From a virus, in IMG/VR virus record IMGVR_UViG_3300048033_001074, positions 1-38,308 of that record: DNA of 38,308 nt; one strand, 5' to 3'. Within the stretch, counting starts at the first letter, position 1. The number at the start of each line of letters is the position of its first letter. The translations under genes were made by a program, and so were the position numbers. The notes beneath the pieces are model-generated. The model saw only the letters and a program-made list of their open reading frames with translations, was not told where the DNA came from and made no database searches. Below, piece after piece: positions 19,489 through 28,056 of this stretch.

Positions 19489-20403
19489 ATGTCCTTTGCA
19501 TCACTTAAAAAATCTTCAGGTAACTTTGCGAAACTCGCAGATGCACTTGAAAAGCAATCCTCCCCCCAACAAGGTAACAATGACGCTGACCGCTTTTGGA
19601 AACCAGAAGTAGACAAAGCGGGTAATGGTTATGCCGTCATTCGTTTCTTGCCAGCACCAGAAGGTGAAGACCTTCCGTGGGTGCGTGTATTCGACCACGG
19701 GTTCCAAGGACCAGGCGGTTGGTACATCGAAAACTCTCTTACAACTCTCGGTGGGCAAGACCCAGTATCAGAATACAATTCCAAACTTTGGAATTCTGGT
19801 GTAGAAGCAAACAAAGAAATTGCTCGTAAGCAGAAGCGCCGTCTGAAGTACATTGCAAACATTGTAGTTGTCAGTGACCCTAAGCGTCCTGAGAACGAAG
19901 GCAAGGTTTTCTTGTATCAGTTTGGTAAGAAGATTTTTGATAAAATCACTGAAGCAATGAATCCTCAGTTTGAAGATGAGAGTCCTGTAAACCCATTTGA
20001 TTTCTGGGAAGGCGCAAACTTCAAGTTGAAAATTCGTCAGGTTGAAGGTTATCGTAACTATGATAAGTCAGAGTTTGATAGCACATCTCCTCTGCTTGAT
20101 GGTGATGATGATGCACTTGAAGCACTATGGAAAACACAGTCTTCTTTGACTGAGTTTGTTGACCCGAAAAACTTCAAGTCGTATGATGAGTTGAAAGCAC
20201 GTTTGGATAAAGTGTTGGGTATTTCTACATCTGCTAGTGCAAGTGCAGAACCTGCTCCAACGCAAGATTACAAACCTGCGTTCAAATCAGAAGCGCCAGC
20301 GTCACAACCTAAGGCAACTGAAACTGCCGAAGCCGCTTCAGTTGATACTGATGATGATGACGATACTCTGTCTTATTTTGCGAACCTCGCAGAAGAAGAT
20401 TAA
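19489..20403 (+). CDS. 32: gp32-like single-stranded DNA-binding protein (304 aa)
   Basis: The basic N terminus (SFASLKKSSGNFAKL), the OB-fold core with AVIRFLPAPEGEDLPWV, RRLKYIANIVVVSDP, FLYQFGKKIFDKI and PVNPFDFWEGANFKLK, and the acidic tail (DTDDDDDTLSYFANLAEED) match T4 gp32 in order and length (304 against 301). It coats ssDNA and recruits replication and recombination proteins through the tail. The region that in T4 holds the zinc ligands H64, C77, C87 and C90 reads here WYIENSLTTLGGQDPVSEYN, and the protein has no cysteine at all. AGGAG precedes the ATG. A terminator follows. Confidence 0.95.
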   Translation: MSFASLKKSSGNFAKLADALEKQSSPQQGNNDADRFWKPEVDKAGNGYAVIRFLPAPEGEDLPWVRVFDHGFQGPGGWYIENSLTTLGGQDPVSEYNSKLWNSGVEANKEIARKQKRRLKYIANIVVVSDPKRPENEGKVFLYQFGKKIFDKITEAMNPQFEDESPVNPFDFWEGANFKLKIRQVEGYRNYDKSEFDSTSPLLDGDDDALEALWKTQSSLTEFVDPKNFKSYDELKARLDKVLGISTSASASAEPAPTQDYKPAFKSEAPASQPKATETAEAASVDTDDDDDTLSYFANLAEED

Positions 20404-20424
20404 GAATATTATATAGCACTATTG

Positions 20425-20453
20425 AGGGGGAGCAGAAATGTTCCCCCTTTTTT
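20425..20453 (+). terminator. rho-independent terminator after gene 32
   Basis: AGGGGGA (20425-20431) pairs with TTCCCCCT (20441-20448) around a 9-base loop, followed by six T. It separates gene 32 from the convergent minus-strand tail genes. Confidence 0.88.
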
Positions 20454-20455
20454 GT

Positions 20456-23400
20456 TTAAGAAAGACCCATCATTTGTGCTTCTTCTGGCGTCATTAGTTG
20501 TGTTGAACTTCCCATGCCGCTTGTGACAGATGTACTATTATTAGCAATAGTTGTTGGTGCATTAACAACAGCGGCTCCACCACCACCTGCCAGCGCCGCT
20601 TGTTGGGCAGCCAGCGCCGCATCTGTTTCTGCCTGAGCATCTGCAAGCATCGTACCTGAAGTACCTTGTCCAGGTTGCATCATGTATGACGCAAACAAGT
20701 CTCTTCTGTCTTGTAGTCCTACAGTACCGCCATTGATTGCTTTGGATACTGCATCAACATTATTACTGTCAATACCTCTTCCTGATACACGGTCTTGGTA
20801 GTATGCTACTGCAACTTTGGCACCAATCTCTGGGTCATTTACAAGTTCTGGATTGGACTCTAGGTCTACGCCAACCATATCGCCATAGCGTTTATAGTTC
20901 TCACGTCCAGTCAACTGGAATGCACCACGCCCACGATATTTGAATCCGTCACCCGCATCGGTGTTACCCATACGCCCACCGTAGATAACATCACCAACAG
21001 CACTTTTTCCTTGTGAAACTAGCGCATTCGCTTCCTCTACTGAGTTGAAACGTACTTTGTTTTTATATTTATTTCCTGTACCATATAATTCAAATAACCT
21101 TTTACCAGAGTAATTGAAGTTCTCTTCTGATGATTGGAATCCACCAGTCTCATGGTGTGCTTGCGACATGATAGCGGCACGGGTTGCTGGGTCGTCAATA
21201 CCAGCCGCGGCAATTTGTCTTTCTAGCGCATTTCTTCTTGTCGCCGCATCTCCGGAATCTACGTTTATTTCAGTATGGGGATTTCCTGCTCTTAGATTAG
21301 GCATCGCCGCCGCCGCACCATCTGCCGCTTCGCCTCCCCACCAAGAACCAAACCAACTACTAACACCGTCTACCATTCCACCTATACTATCAGAGATTGC
21401 CTCACCTACTTCTGAAACTGCTTCACCAGCGGCGTCAAGTTGTTCTTCAACGAATGCGACTTCATCCTCAAGTCCCATTGCGGCAATACCTGCATCAACT
21501 GCATCACTAACTGCCTCTTGTCCTGCCTCAACAAATTCACCTGCTCTTTCGATTGCGGGCGCAATTGCTTCTCCAAGAACTTCACCACCAGCACCTAGAG
21601 CATTACCAACATCACCTAAATCTAATCCGTCAGACAGGTCAACTGCGTCAGTCATTGCTGTTGCGGCATCTCCAACTACGGTTGCAACTTCTCCAGCCAT
21701 ATCAGCCGCGGCACCAGCGGCGTCACCCACAGCATCTCTGACTGCCTCATATTCATCATCAAGCCCGACACCAGCAAGTGTGTCTGTAATTGCGGCGTCT
21801 ACTTGAGCGGCAGTTTCTGCAACAGTATCCGCAACTTTACCTGCAAGTTCTGATGCTTTGGCTTCGACATATTCAACTGCATTTGCCACACCTTCAGAAA
21901 TACCAAATGCTTCATCAAGCGCAGTAATCTTTTCTGCAAACCAACCTCTAGCACTTTCAAACCCAGCCTTCATTGTTTCGAACCCTGCACTGGCGGCACC
22001 ACTGAGCATATTCCAGGATTCGTATAGTCCTGCAGAAAGATTGTCGTACCAGGTTGGGTCTACGTTTGAGCGTAACTCTGCCGCGGAGTTTTCAAACGCA
22101 TCTCTTGATGCATCGTATTCTTGTTCTAGCGTATCAAGGGTGTCATACATTGCTTTACTGACTTCAAGCCCCTGGTCTTCCATTGACTGAATAGTTGCAT
22201 TCAACTCGTTATATTGTTGACCCTTCGCCATCATGGTTTCTTGTAGGGTTGCAGTCTCCGCCGCCATTGCTTCATGGTTAGCATTCAGTGCTTGTTGTGC
22301 TTCAATAACTCTTCTCTGTTCGTTATATTCTGCTTCGGTGATAGCACCTTGATTGTATAAATCTGTTATTGTCGATAGTGATGCACTCAGCGCCTCTTTT
22401 GATGCTTGAATTTGTGCTTCTGTTTCTGTCAATACTTCACTGTAGTTTGGTGCTATAGTATCACCGACAAAACTGCCGACCATATTACCAAGTGCCATAC
22501 CAAGACCTGCGCCAAGAGGACCAGCGACAAACATACCGACAGTTCCTAGTAGTGCGCCACCAATGACGCCACCCATATCTTTACCTTCAATCTCTGTAGT
22601 AATATCATCATCAAGTGCGGCAGATGCCATGTCATAAACATCTTTAGCAATCATAGCACCACCAACTGCGACTGCCGCAAGGGGTGCCGCTGCCGTGGCA
22701 AGACGACCAACAGTTGCGGCAAGAGGACCTGCTTTCGCAAATAGTCCACCAACACTTTTCATAATTCCAGTAAGACCGTTTGCGCCCAAAACGCCTGCCA
22801 AGGTTTCCATAATGCCCGAAAGCATTCCACCACCCTTCTTACCGTCACCTCCAGCAACCCCACCTGTGACTTCAATACCCTCTACGGCATCAATGAGTTG
22901 TTCAGTTTGTCGGTTATTTTCTCTTCTGTTCTCTTCGTCATTTCGACTAGATATGATATCATTATTTAAGAATGAGTTAATACCAATACGGATTTTTTCA
23001 AGTTCTTCTGCCTGGAGTTCGTTCCAAACAAGAAGTTCTGAAGAAGAACCTTCACCAGCACCAGCACTTCCACTAGCACTATTCTGCAATACTTTTGCTT
23101 CTGTCTTGGCGTTTTGATTACTCTGTTTTGCGGCGGCAATGCTTTCAAGTCTTTCTAAGGATTCTTCAGCCATCGCCTTTTTGCGTGCCGCCTTTTCCTC
23201 TTTCATTTGCTTACGTTTATCTAACACATATTTTGTTGCAAACATAACCGCAGGACTGTTACCACTTAGACCAGCGGCAACAGATGTAATATCAATTGCG
23301 TTATTAGAAATTGTTTCTTTCATTTTTGAAAGAATACCAGACTGAGACTTCGCCTCCATCTGCATCTTAGCAATATCGCTTGCTTTTAATAGAACTTGTC

Positions 23401-23674
23401 TATCTGCCTCAGCCATATCTTTTTGTGCTTTAATCACATTTTCAATATCTTTGAGACCTTTAACACCATCTTTAAGATTGCCCGCACTTAATTCGGCAGA
23501 TTTTTCGACAGCGTTTTTAATGGCATCCATGTATGCCTGATTTTCACCAGATACTTGTTTTTGATACTTATCCACAGAATTCATAATTTCACGGGTCCGC
23601 TTCTCTTGGTCGGAAGCAAACTGCTTGAAATTAGATTCCTTCATGGAATCAATGGTGTCTTTTAACGTTGCCAT
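20456..23674 (-). CDS. tape-measure-like tail protein with C-terminal GH19 lytic domain (1072 aa)
   Basis: Residues 1-200 are a charged coiled coil. Two glycine/alanine-rich hydrophobic blocks follow (about 280-350 and 370-410), then coiled coil (410-560) and a long acidic, alanine-rich helical region (600-800). Residues 813-997 form a GH19-like domain: HHETGGF with the likely catalytic E842, GDGFKYRGRGAFQLTGRENY (908-927), and VSKAINGG. GH19 enzymes cut chitin or peptidoglycan glycan strands. The size and hydrophobic blocks fit a tape-measure or hub protein carrying a lysin to open the wall during injection. It follows gp26 and gp51-like genes, where T4 has its hub and tape-measure genes. 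Which virion part it forms is inference. Confidence 0.75.
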   Translation of the reverse strand: MATLKDTIDSMKESNFKQFASDQEKRTREIMNSVDKYQKQVSGENQAYMDAIKNAVEKSAELSAGNLKDGVKGLKDIENVIKAQKDMAEADRQVLLKASDIAKMQMEAKSQSGILSKMKETISNNAIDITSVAAGLSGNSPAVMFATKYVLDKRKQMKEEKAARKKAMAEESLERLESIAAAKQSNQNAKTEAKVLQNSASGSAGAGEGSSSELLVWNELQAEELEKIRIGINSFLNNDIISSRNDEENRRENNRQTEQLIDAVEGIEVTGGVAGGDGKKGGGMLSGIMETLAGVLGANGLTGIMKSVGGLFAKAGPLAATVGRLATAAAPLAAVAVGGAMIAKDVYDMASAALDDDITTEIEGKDMGGVIGGALLGTVGMFVAGPLGAGLGMALGNMVGSFVGDTIAPNYSEVLTETEAQIQASKEALSASLSTITDLYNQGAITEAEYNEQRRVIEAQQALNANHEAMAAETATLQETMMAKGQQYNELNATIQSMEDQGLEVSKAMYDTLDTLEQEYDASRDAFENSAAELRSNVDPTWYDNLSAGLYESWNMLSGAASAGFETMKAGFESARGWFAEKITALDEAFGISEGVANAVEYVEAKASELAGKVADTVAETAAQVDAAITDTLAGVGLDDEYEAVRDAVGDAAGAAADMAGEVATVVGDAATAMTDAVDLSDGLDLGDVGNALGAGGEVLGEAIAPAIERAGEFVEAGQEAVSDAVDAGIAAMGLEDEVAFVEEQLDAAGEAVSEVGEAISDSIGGMVDGVSSWFGSWWGGEAADGAAAAMPNLRAGNPHTEINVDSGDAATRRNALERQIAAAGIDDPATRAAIMSQAHHETGGFQSSEENFNYSGKRLFELYGTGNKYKNKVRFNSVEEANALVSQGKSAVGDVIYGGRMGNTDAGDGFKYRGRGAFQLTGRENYKRYGDMVGVDLESNPELVNDPEIGAKVAVAYYQDRVSGRGIDSNNVDAVSKAINGGTVGLQDRRDLFASYMMQPGQGTSGTMLADAQAETDAALAAQQAALAGGGGAAVVNAPTTIANNSTSVTSGMGSSTQLMTPEEAQMMGLS

Positions 23675-23697
23675 TTATTGCTCTCTTTTAATCTGCA

Positions 23698-23889
23698 TTA
23701 ACTGCGCCTCTTAGCGGTGCGCTCCTTAATTCTTTCGTTTTGTTCTTGTACATGATTAAGTAGCATTCCAACATACACTTCTCTCTCCCACGGCATCATA
23801 TTTTCGATTTCAGTGAGTGAGTATTTGTGATGCTGAACCATAGCGAAATTCGTTTCATATAAGTTTTTCAACTTATTATGGTCCAGCAT
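23698..23889 (-). CDS. small gp51-like hub assembly protein or tape-measure chaperone (63 aa)
   Basis: It overlaps the end of gp26 as TAATG and precedes the tape-measure-like gene. The product starts MLDHNKLKNLYETNFAMVQH and has YSLTEIENMMPWEREVYVGM, the E-I-E-x-M-x-x-W-E-R-x-x-Y motif of short tail assembly proteins. It looks like a truncated relative of hub assembly gp51 or of tape-measure chaperones; it is far shorter than T4 gp51 (249). The ending is basic (RIKERTAKRRS). Confidence 0.6.
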   Translation of the reverse strand: MLDHNKLKNLYETNFAMVQHHKYSLTEIENMMPWEREVYVGMLLNHVQEQNERIKERTAKRRS

Positions 23890-24626
23890 TATGCGAAAAA
23901 ATTTGACAATCCCTCCACATTATGCTCAATCATTTCATTGCACTTTGTACATTGGTGACGTATCTTCTTATTCAATCTAGGCATATTGTTGAAGAATGCA
24001 TTCACCTTCTGGAATTGTTCAGTATTCAAACCTTCCAGAAAATCTTCAAGTTCTTGCTTCGTGGAATTTTTTGCGGGGAACATTTCATCCCCATCAAAAA
24101 TTATTTCGATACATTGAACAACAACATTTAATATTTTCTCTACACCAGCACTTCCGTCTTTCGCAATTTCAATTGCTTCTGATACTGATGGGTATCTCAT
24201 CTTCATGCCGACAGTATCAGTCAAGTGAATTACTGGCGGTTTAATATCCCCATGCACTTCAACTTCAGACAAGTCAACATCGACAGACATGACGTTATTG
24301 CAAGGTTCACCTTTGTTATTTTTTCCACCCTTATGTTTAAACCTAAGAGTTGTCTTATCACCAATACTTCTTCTGCGGATTTGTAGAAACATCCACTCAA
24401 CATCAAAGTTCGCCATCTTCTCAACATCTAATTTCGGTTCATTACCTTCAGTGCAGTTTGCGATAATCTGCAATGTCGCATTATGAATGTTGTCTTCTTC
24501 ACCACTTTCTAAAGCCATTAGCAAAATCTTTTCTTCTTTTACTAGAAAGGGTCTGAATTTAATCTCTTTACCAGTAGAAGGAAGTGTAGTTGTGTAAAGG
24601 GGCAAATCAATTTTAGGTAGTGCCAT
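23889..24626 (-). CDS. 26: gp26-like baseplate hub protein (245 aa)
   Basis: The N-terminal pattern TTLPSTGKEIKFRPFLVKEEKILLMALESG (residues 13-42 region) and the following FDVEWMFLQIRRRSIGD are characteristic of the T4 gp26 baseplate hub family. The C-terminal CTKCNEMIEHNVEGLSNFF carries a likely zinc site (CxxC and H). It takes part in hub assembly at the centre of the baseplate. Slightly longer than T4 gp26 (208). Confidence 0.85.
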   Translation of the reverse strand: MALPKIDLPLYTTTLPSTGKEIKFRPFLVKEEKILLMALESGEEDNIHNATLQIIANCTEGNEPKLDVEKMANFDVEWMFLQIRRRSIGDKTTLRFKHKGGKNNKGEPCNNVMSVDVDLSEVEVHGDIKPPVIHLTDTVGMKMRYPSVSEAIEIAKDGSAGVEKILNVVVQCIEIIFDGDEMFPAKNSTKQELEDFLEGLNTEQFQKVNAFFNNMPRLNKKIRHQCTKCNEMIEHNVEGLSNFFA

Positions 24627-24680
24627 TTAATATTTCTCCATTTTAAAAAATTATATAACCATTACTATATATGCTATCTA

Positions 24681-25304
24681 CTAGAATCCTATTCTGCCAC
24701 GGAAAGGACCTATAGAAAATGAAAGAGATGGGGCGGCGATTGCCTGAAATAGCGCACCAAGAATATTACCTGCTCCACCAACACCTTGTCCCTCTTCAAT
24801 TCTTGTATATGAAAATGTGACTGAAAATGTTGCAATTTCTTCTGCTCCATAGGATAAAGATATATCACCAAGATTTTCAGGAAACGCATCAAACAGTGCT
24901 TGTTCGTGCGTTGTCAATCCAGTACCATCAAACGTTTTAATTTTTACAACACCCTTATAATCATCAGGATATGCAACAGCGCCTGTGTTTGGGTCGTGAA
25001 TTAATCTCTGCCAAGACTGAAAGTGTCTCCATAGTTCCATATTACCATCTGTCATAAATGTGATTGTGCAATCGGAGGGGATAGAGTTATAGACTTGTTT
25101 TGTTGTCGGTAGTCCGCCATATTTGATTTCAGACGTTGCCATATTCCGTCCAGGCAATGTAACATCTTTTACATAGCAATGTGCAACACTATTTCCTAAT
25201 GGGACGGAACCAACCGCACCAGGAGGATAGAATTCAACCTGAAAGTGTGAAGACTTTTGAAGTCCACCTGACGATAATTTTGATGCAAAACTTAAAATAT
25301 CCAT
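24681..25304 (-). CDS. tail-tube-fold baseplate protein, gp54/gp19-like candidate (207 aa)
   Basis: The layout HFQVEFYPPG at the start, CYVKDVTLPGRNMAT (residues about 42-57), DCTITFMTDGNMELWRHFQSW (78-98) and a late ISLSYGAEEIATFSVTFSYT is that of phage tail-tube proteins and their baseplate initiator relatives. Given gp26 on one side and gp2/gp4-like genes on the other, a tube-initiator role like gp54 is plausible, but a tube paralogue is equally possible. The last 40 residues (GVGGAGNILGALFQAIAAP) are unusual for a tube monomer. Confidence 0.6.
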   Translation of the reverse strand: MDILSFASKLSSGGLQKSSHFQVEFYPPGAVGSVPLGNSVAHCYVKDVTLPGRNMATSEIKYGGLPTTKQVYNSIPSDCTITFMTDGNMELWRHFQSWQRLIHDPNTGAVAYPDDYKGVVKIKTFDGTGLTTHEQALFDAFPENLGDISLSYGAEEIATFSVTFSYTRIEEGQGVGGAGNILGALFQAIAAPSLSFSIGPFRGRIGF

Positions 25305-25315
25305 TGTTTTTCCTA

Positions 25316-25906
25316 TTAGAATTTAGACATACTGTCAGACCAGACTGTTCTTTTTCCTGCGCCTTTGAAGTTTTCGACTGGCAGAAATAAAGCAATATCC
25401 CATTCTGAAGGATTAATATAGACGTACTTACTTCTAACTTGTCCATTCAGATAACGCTTCAGACAAGGTTTGTATGCCGCAAGTTTAGCGGCGCTTTTTA
25501 GAGTTTGGTATGTCAATTTTATTCGTGTAGTCTCATCGTACTTTTTATTGTTGGAAAGTGTGTATAGAGCATCCATCAACTTTGCTCTTGCTACATAAGG
25601 CAAGTAGTGTAAGTTCAACCCAAGAAATCCGCCTGGAGTATTTTCAACAACAATTGTTAAAGGAAATCTATCATAGTATGGGAGTGTCTTTTTACCCTTT
25701 GCATCATAAACGTAGAATACCATAGTCCCTGGAAGCAAACGACTTCTCAATCGTTCTCCGTCAGAGATTAGTGAAGTCTGAGTAGTTTTACCACCCAACT
25801 CTCTTGCTTTGTTACGATACCACGTTCTTGCTTTTCTTGTCTTCGCTGGTATCTGACCAGAACGAACACCTTGCAAGAGAATATCGTCAAAAACTACTGC
25901 CGCCAT
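25316..25906 (-). CDS. gp2-like protein, candidate DNA end protector (196 aa)
   Basis: The segments LLPGTMVFYVYDAKGKKTLPYYD, GGFLGLNLHYLPYVARAKLMDALY and CLKRYLNGQVRSKYVYINPSEWD are very familiar from marine T4-like phages, where the protein is usually called gp2, the DNA end protector that blocks host RecBCD. It stands next to gp4, as gene 2 does in T4. It is shorter than T4 gp2 (274), so the name rests on memory and synteny. The N terminus is basic. A minus-strand late promoter lies at 25940-25947. Confidence 0.6.
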   Translation of the reverse strand: MAAVVFDDILLQGVRSGQIPAKTRKARTWYRNKARELGGKTTQTSLISDGERLRSRLLPGTMVFYVYDAKGKKTLPYYDRFPLTIVVENTPGGFLGLNLHYLPYVARAKLMDALYTLSNNKKYDETTRIKLTYQTLKSAAKLAAYKPCLKRYLNGQVRSKYVYINPSEWDIALFLPVENFKGAGKRTVWSDSMSKF

Positions 25907-25939
25907 GTATAAAGTATCTCTCTATTAAACCTATATAAC

Positions 25940-25947
25940 TATTTATA
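25940..25947 (-). promoter_or_regulatory. late promoter of the gp2-like gene
   Basis: Exact TATAAATA on the minus strand, 34 bases upstream of the start at 25906, between gp4 and the gp2-like gene. Confidence 0.8.
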
Positions 25948-25950
25948 AGC

Positions 25951-26403
25951 CTAAGTCAAATGTTCTTCAGTAAGAATTTTCCATGTCCATTTTCTATCAG
26001 CACAATACTCTTTTGCCGCTTCGAACTTCGCCATGTTGACTGCATATGTTTTTACTTCACGGACATATTTGGTTGACAAACGTCCAGTAGGTGTGTTATA
26101 CTTCTTAGACTGGTCGGGTGCTTTAAGTTGTTTGCTTGGTTTCACTTCGATTAGTCCGCATTCGATATCGCCATTTTTGTTTCTCATCTTAACCCAGAAG
26201 TCAGGAAAGTATCTTCTGTTCTTCCCTGATGTTGGGTCACGATATGGTATGATGACCTCTTCACTTGCCCACTGTAAAATGTTTACATTTGTATCACAGT
26301 ATACCATAAACTTTCTTTCCCAGAGGGAGCGATAAATAATCTTAGTTGGGTCGCCTCTATACTTTTCTGGGTTTTGGGGTTTATATTTACCTTTGTATGC
26401 CAT
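25951..26403 (-). CDS. 4: gp4 head completion protein (150 aa)
   Basis: Starting at 26403, the product MAYKGKYKPQNPEKYRGDP... aligns in pattern with T4 gp4 (MAYSGKWVPKN..KYRGDP), including TKIIYRSLWERKF, VIIPYRDPTSGKNRRYFPDF and IEVKPSK, and has the same length (150). The fold is nuclease-like, with D in FPDFW and E-x-K in IEVKP. It completes filled heads before tail joining. The longer frame to 26487 would overlap the opposing gp48 gene and is rejected. A minus-strand late promoter lies at 26435-26442. Confidence 0.92.
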   Translation of the reverse strand: MAYKGKYKPQNPEKYRGDPTKIIYRSLWERKFMVYCDTNVNILQWASEEVIIPYRDPTSGKNRRYFPDFWVKMRNKNGDIECGLIEVKPSKQLKAPDQSKKYNTPTGRLSTKYVREVKTYAVNMAKFEAAKEYCADRKWTWKILTEEHLT

Positions 26404-26415
26404 TCGCACTATCCT

Positions 26416-26423
26416 TATAAATA
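26416..26423 (+). promoter_or_regulatory. late promoter of gp48
   Basis: Exact TATAAATA 39 bases before the ATG at 26462. It faces the minus-strand box at 26435-26442. Confidence 0.85.
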
Positions 26424-26434
26424 ATGTAGTAAAG

Positions 26435-26442
26435 TATTTATA
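26435..26442 (-). promoter_or_regulatory. late promoter of gp4
   Basis: Exact TATAAATA on the minus strand, 32 bases upstream of the gp4 start at 26403, interlocked with the plus-strand promoter at 26416-26423. Confidence 0.85.
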
Positions 26443-26461
26443 AATTCTCAGAGGGAACCCA

Positions 26462-27274
26462 ATGGCAATATCATTATCGTTTAACATACCGAACCCCCTA
26501 GCGGTGCTTGGGGCAAGTATGTTTTCTTCATCAAATGCTCAATTTCCACCAGATGGTAATGGTCCTTCAATCACTTTTACTGCTATGTTGGAGCCAGGTC
26601 AGTCCTTTGCACCAAACACACCAGTATCAACAAATTTGATGGGGTTCTCTCAGGGTTCTGTTCGTTTATATATGCCCCAATCCATGCAAACACAATACTC
26701 TGCAAATTATGAGGAAAGTCAGATTTCTAATATTCTGAGACCCCTATTATCAACAGGCGTGAATACTGCGGCAATCGGACAAGCGGTCTCCGCCGCAGGT
26801 TCAAGCGCAATGCAGAATGCACTCTCTGGAGCGGAGGCGTTTACTGGACTAACGGGAACACAAGATGCATATAATATTGCAAACAATCAAGCAGTCAACA
26901 ATCACATGGAGGTCATGTTTAGGGGTATTGCATTTAGACAGTTCTCATTTGAATTTAAATTTTTCCCTAAAAATTCAAGTGAAATGAGCGCCCTTAAAGG
27001 TTGTTTGAATACATTCAAGTATCATATGCACCCAGCATTTAAAAATGCTGGTAGTGAAGCATATTTTACCCCACCATCCAAATTCTCAATTAACGTAAGT
27101 GCTGGAGATGCATATAACGGATATGTTGATGCAGTTCTCGTTGACATGAGTGTAAACTATTCTGGCGCAGGTGTTGCCGCATATCACTCTGACGGAAACC
27201 CCGTAGAAGTTGACGTTACATTGCAGTTTAAAGAAACAAAGTATCTCACAAAAGAAACAATAGGCGGAATGTAA
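26462..27274 (+). CDS. 48: gp48-like baseplate tail-tube cap (270 aa)
   Basis: The segment MEVMFRGIAFRQFSFEFKFFPKNSSEMSALKGCLNTFKYHMHP (residues about 161-203, in outline) is the signature of the gp48 family: F-R-x-F-x-F-x-F/Y-x-x-x-P-K-N-x-x-E ... F-K-x-H-x-x-P. The first 130 residues are glycine, alanine and asparagine rich. gp48 caps the hub and starts the tail tube. Shorter than T4 gp48 (364). GAGGGA precedes the ATG. Confidence 0.82.
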   Translation: MAISLSFNIPNPLAVLGASMFSSSNAQFPPDGNGPSITFTAMLEPGQSFAPNTPVSTNLMGFSQGSVRLYMPQSMQTQYSANYEESQISNILRPLLSTGVNTAAIGQAVSAAGSSAMQNALSGAEAFTGLTGTQDAYNIANNQAVNNHMEVMFRGIAFRQFSFEFKFFPKNSSEMSALKGCLNTFKYHMHPAFKNAGSEAYFTPPSKFSINVSAGDAYNGYVDAVLVDMSVNYSGAGVAAYHSDGNPVEVDVTLQFKETKYLTKETIGGM

Positions 27275-27277
27275 ATC

Positions 27278-28045
27278 ATGCCAACAACACAATTCCAACC
27301 TAAGAAAAGAAGTCTTCTTTTTAGAAAGTATCCAGAAGTAAAATATACAGTTCAGGATATTGAAGAGAGTTGCCGTGACATTATGGTCCGAGCGCAAATT
27401 GCTGAAGTTGTTAGAGATAACGCTAGACTATTTTATTCATACGATATGCAAGACGGCGATACACCAGAAATGATTGCACACAAATACTATGATGATGTTA
27501 GTCTTCATTGGATTGTTCTGATGACAAACCTACAGCCCGATGGTCGTTTTGGTTTTGGTATGAACTATCAGACATTTGTTAATTATTTAAAAGCGAAATA
27601 TCCCGGCGTCACAATGAACACAAACAACTTCAGCGGTGATATTGTCAGAGGTGCTAAAATATTTAATGACACTGCGGAAGGCGTTGTTTTCGACTGGAAC
27701 CCATCTGTAGGGCGTATTGTTATAGAAGAGACTGATGGTAGTTTTGCAAAGGGTGGTCAGGCAGAAACTATTATTATTCGAAATGATGAAGTTCTGACTG
27801 GACAGATGCAATTTGGTCAATATAGAACAGCAACAGATAGAGCAATACATCACTATGAAAATACTTCTACTGGCGACATATTAGACTACGCTCAGTTTGT
27901 AGAAACTCCTGTTGACGAAAGAAGAGAAGTATCAAATCTTACATATGAACAAGAATTGAATTTAGAAAAACGGGCAGTTCGATTAATTAAACCGCAATTC
28001 GTGAATAGTATAGTCGAAGAAATGACTAATATTTTAAAAAAATAA
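27278..28045 (+). CDS. 53: gp53-like baseplate wedge protein (255 aa)
   Basis: After an N-terminal LFRKYPEVKYTVQDI, the segment LFYSYDMQDGDTPEMIAHKYYDDVSLHWIVLMTN (residues about 47-80) matches the T4 gp53 theme of a LysM-like fold (Y.I..G..PE..A..IY......W.LLM.N). gp53 joins wedges to the hub. A middle insertion (100-180) makes it longer than T4 gp53 (196). It starts three bases after gp48. Confidence 0.85.
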   Translation: MPTTQFQPKKRSLLFRKYPEVKYTVQDIEESCRDIMVRAQIAEVVRDNARLFYSYDMQDGDTPEMIAHKYYDDVSLHWIVLMTNLQPDGRFGFGMNYQTFVNYLKAKYPGVTMNTNNFSGDIVRGAKIFNDTAEGVVFDWNPSVGRIVIEETDGSFAKGGQAETIIIRNDEVLTGQMQFGQYRTATDRAIHHYENTSTGDILDYAQFVETPVDERREVSNLTYEQELNLEKRAVRLIKPQFVNSIVEEMTNILKK

Positions 28046-28056
28046 GTGATTGATTT

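Noticed and set aside
21114-21806. Plus-strand frame of 230 codons within the tape-measure-like gene
   Set aside because: Antisense shadow of an alanine-rich region; composition is A, S, P and T only.
26404-26487. N-terminal extension of gp4 by 28 residues
   Set aside because: It would run through both late promoters and into the opposing gp48 gene; the ATG at 26403 gives the T4 gp4 start and length.
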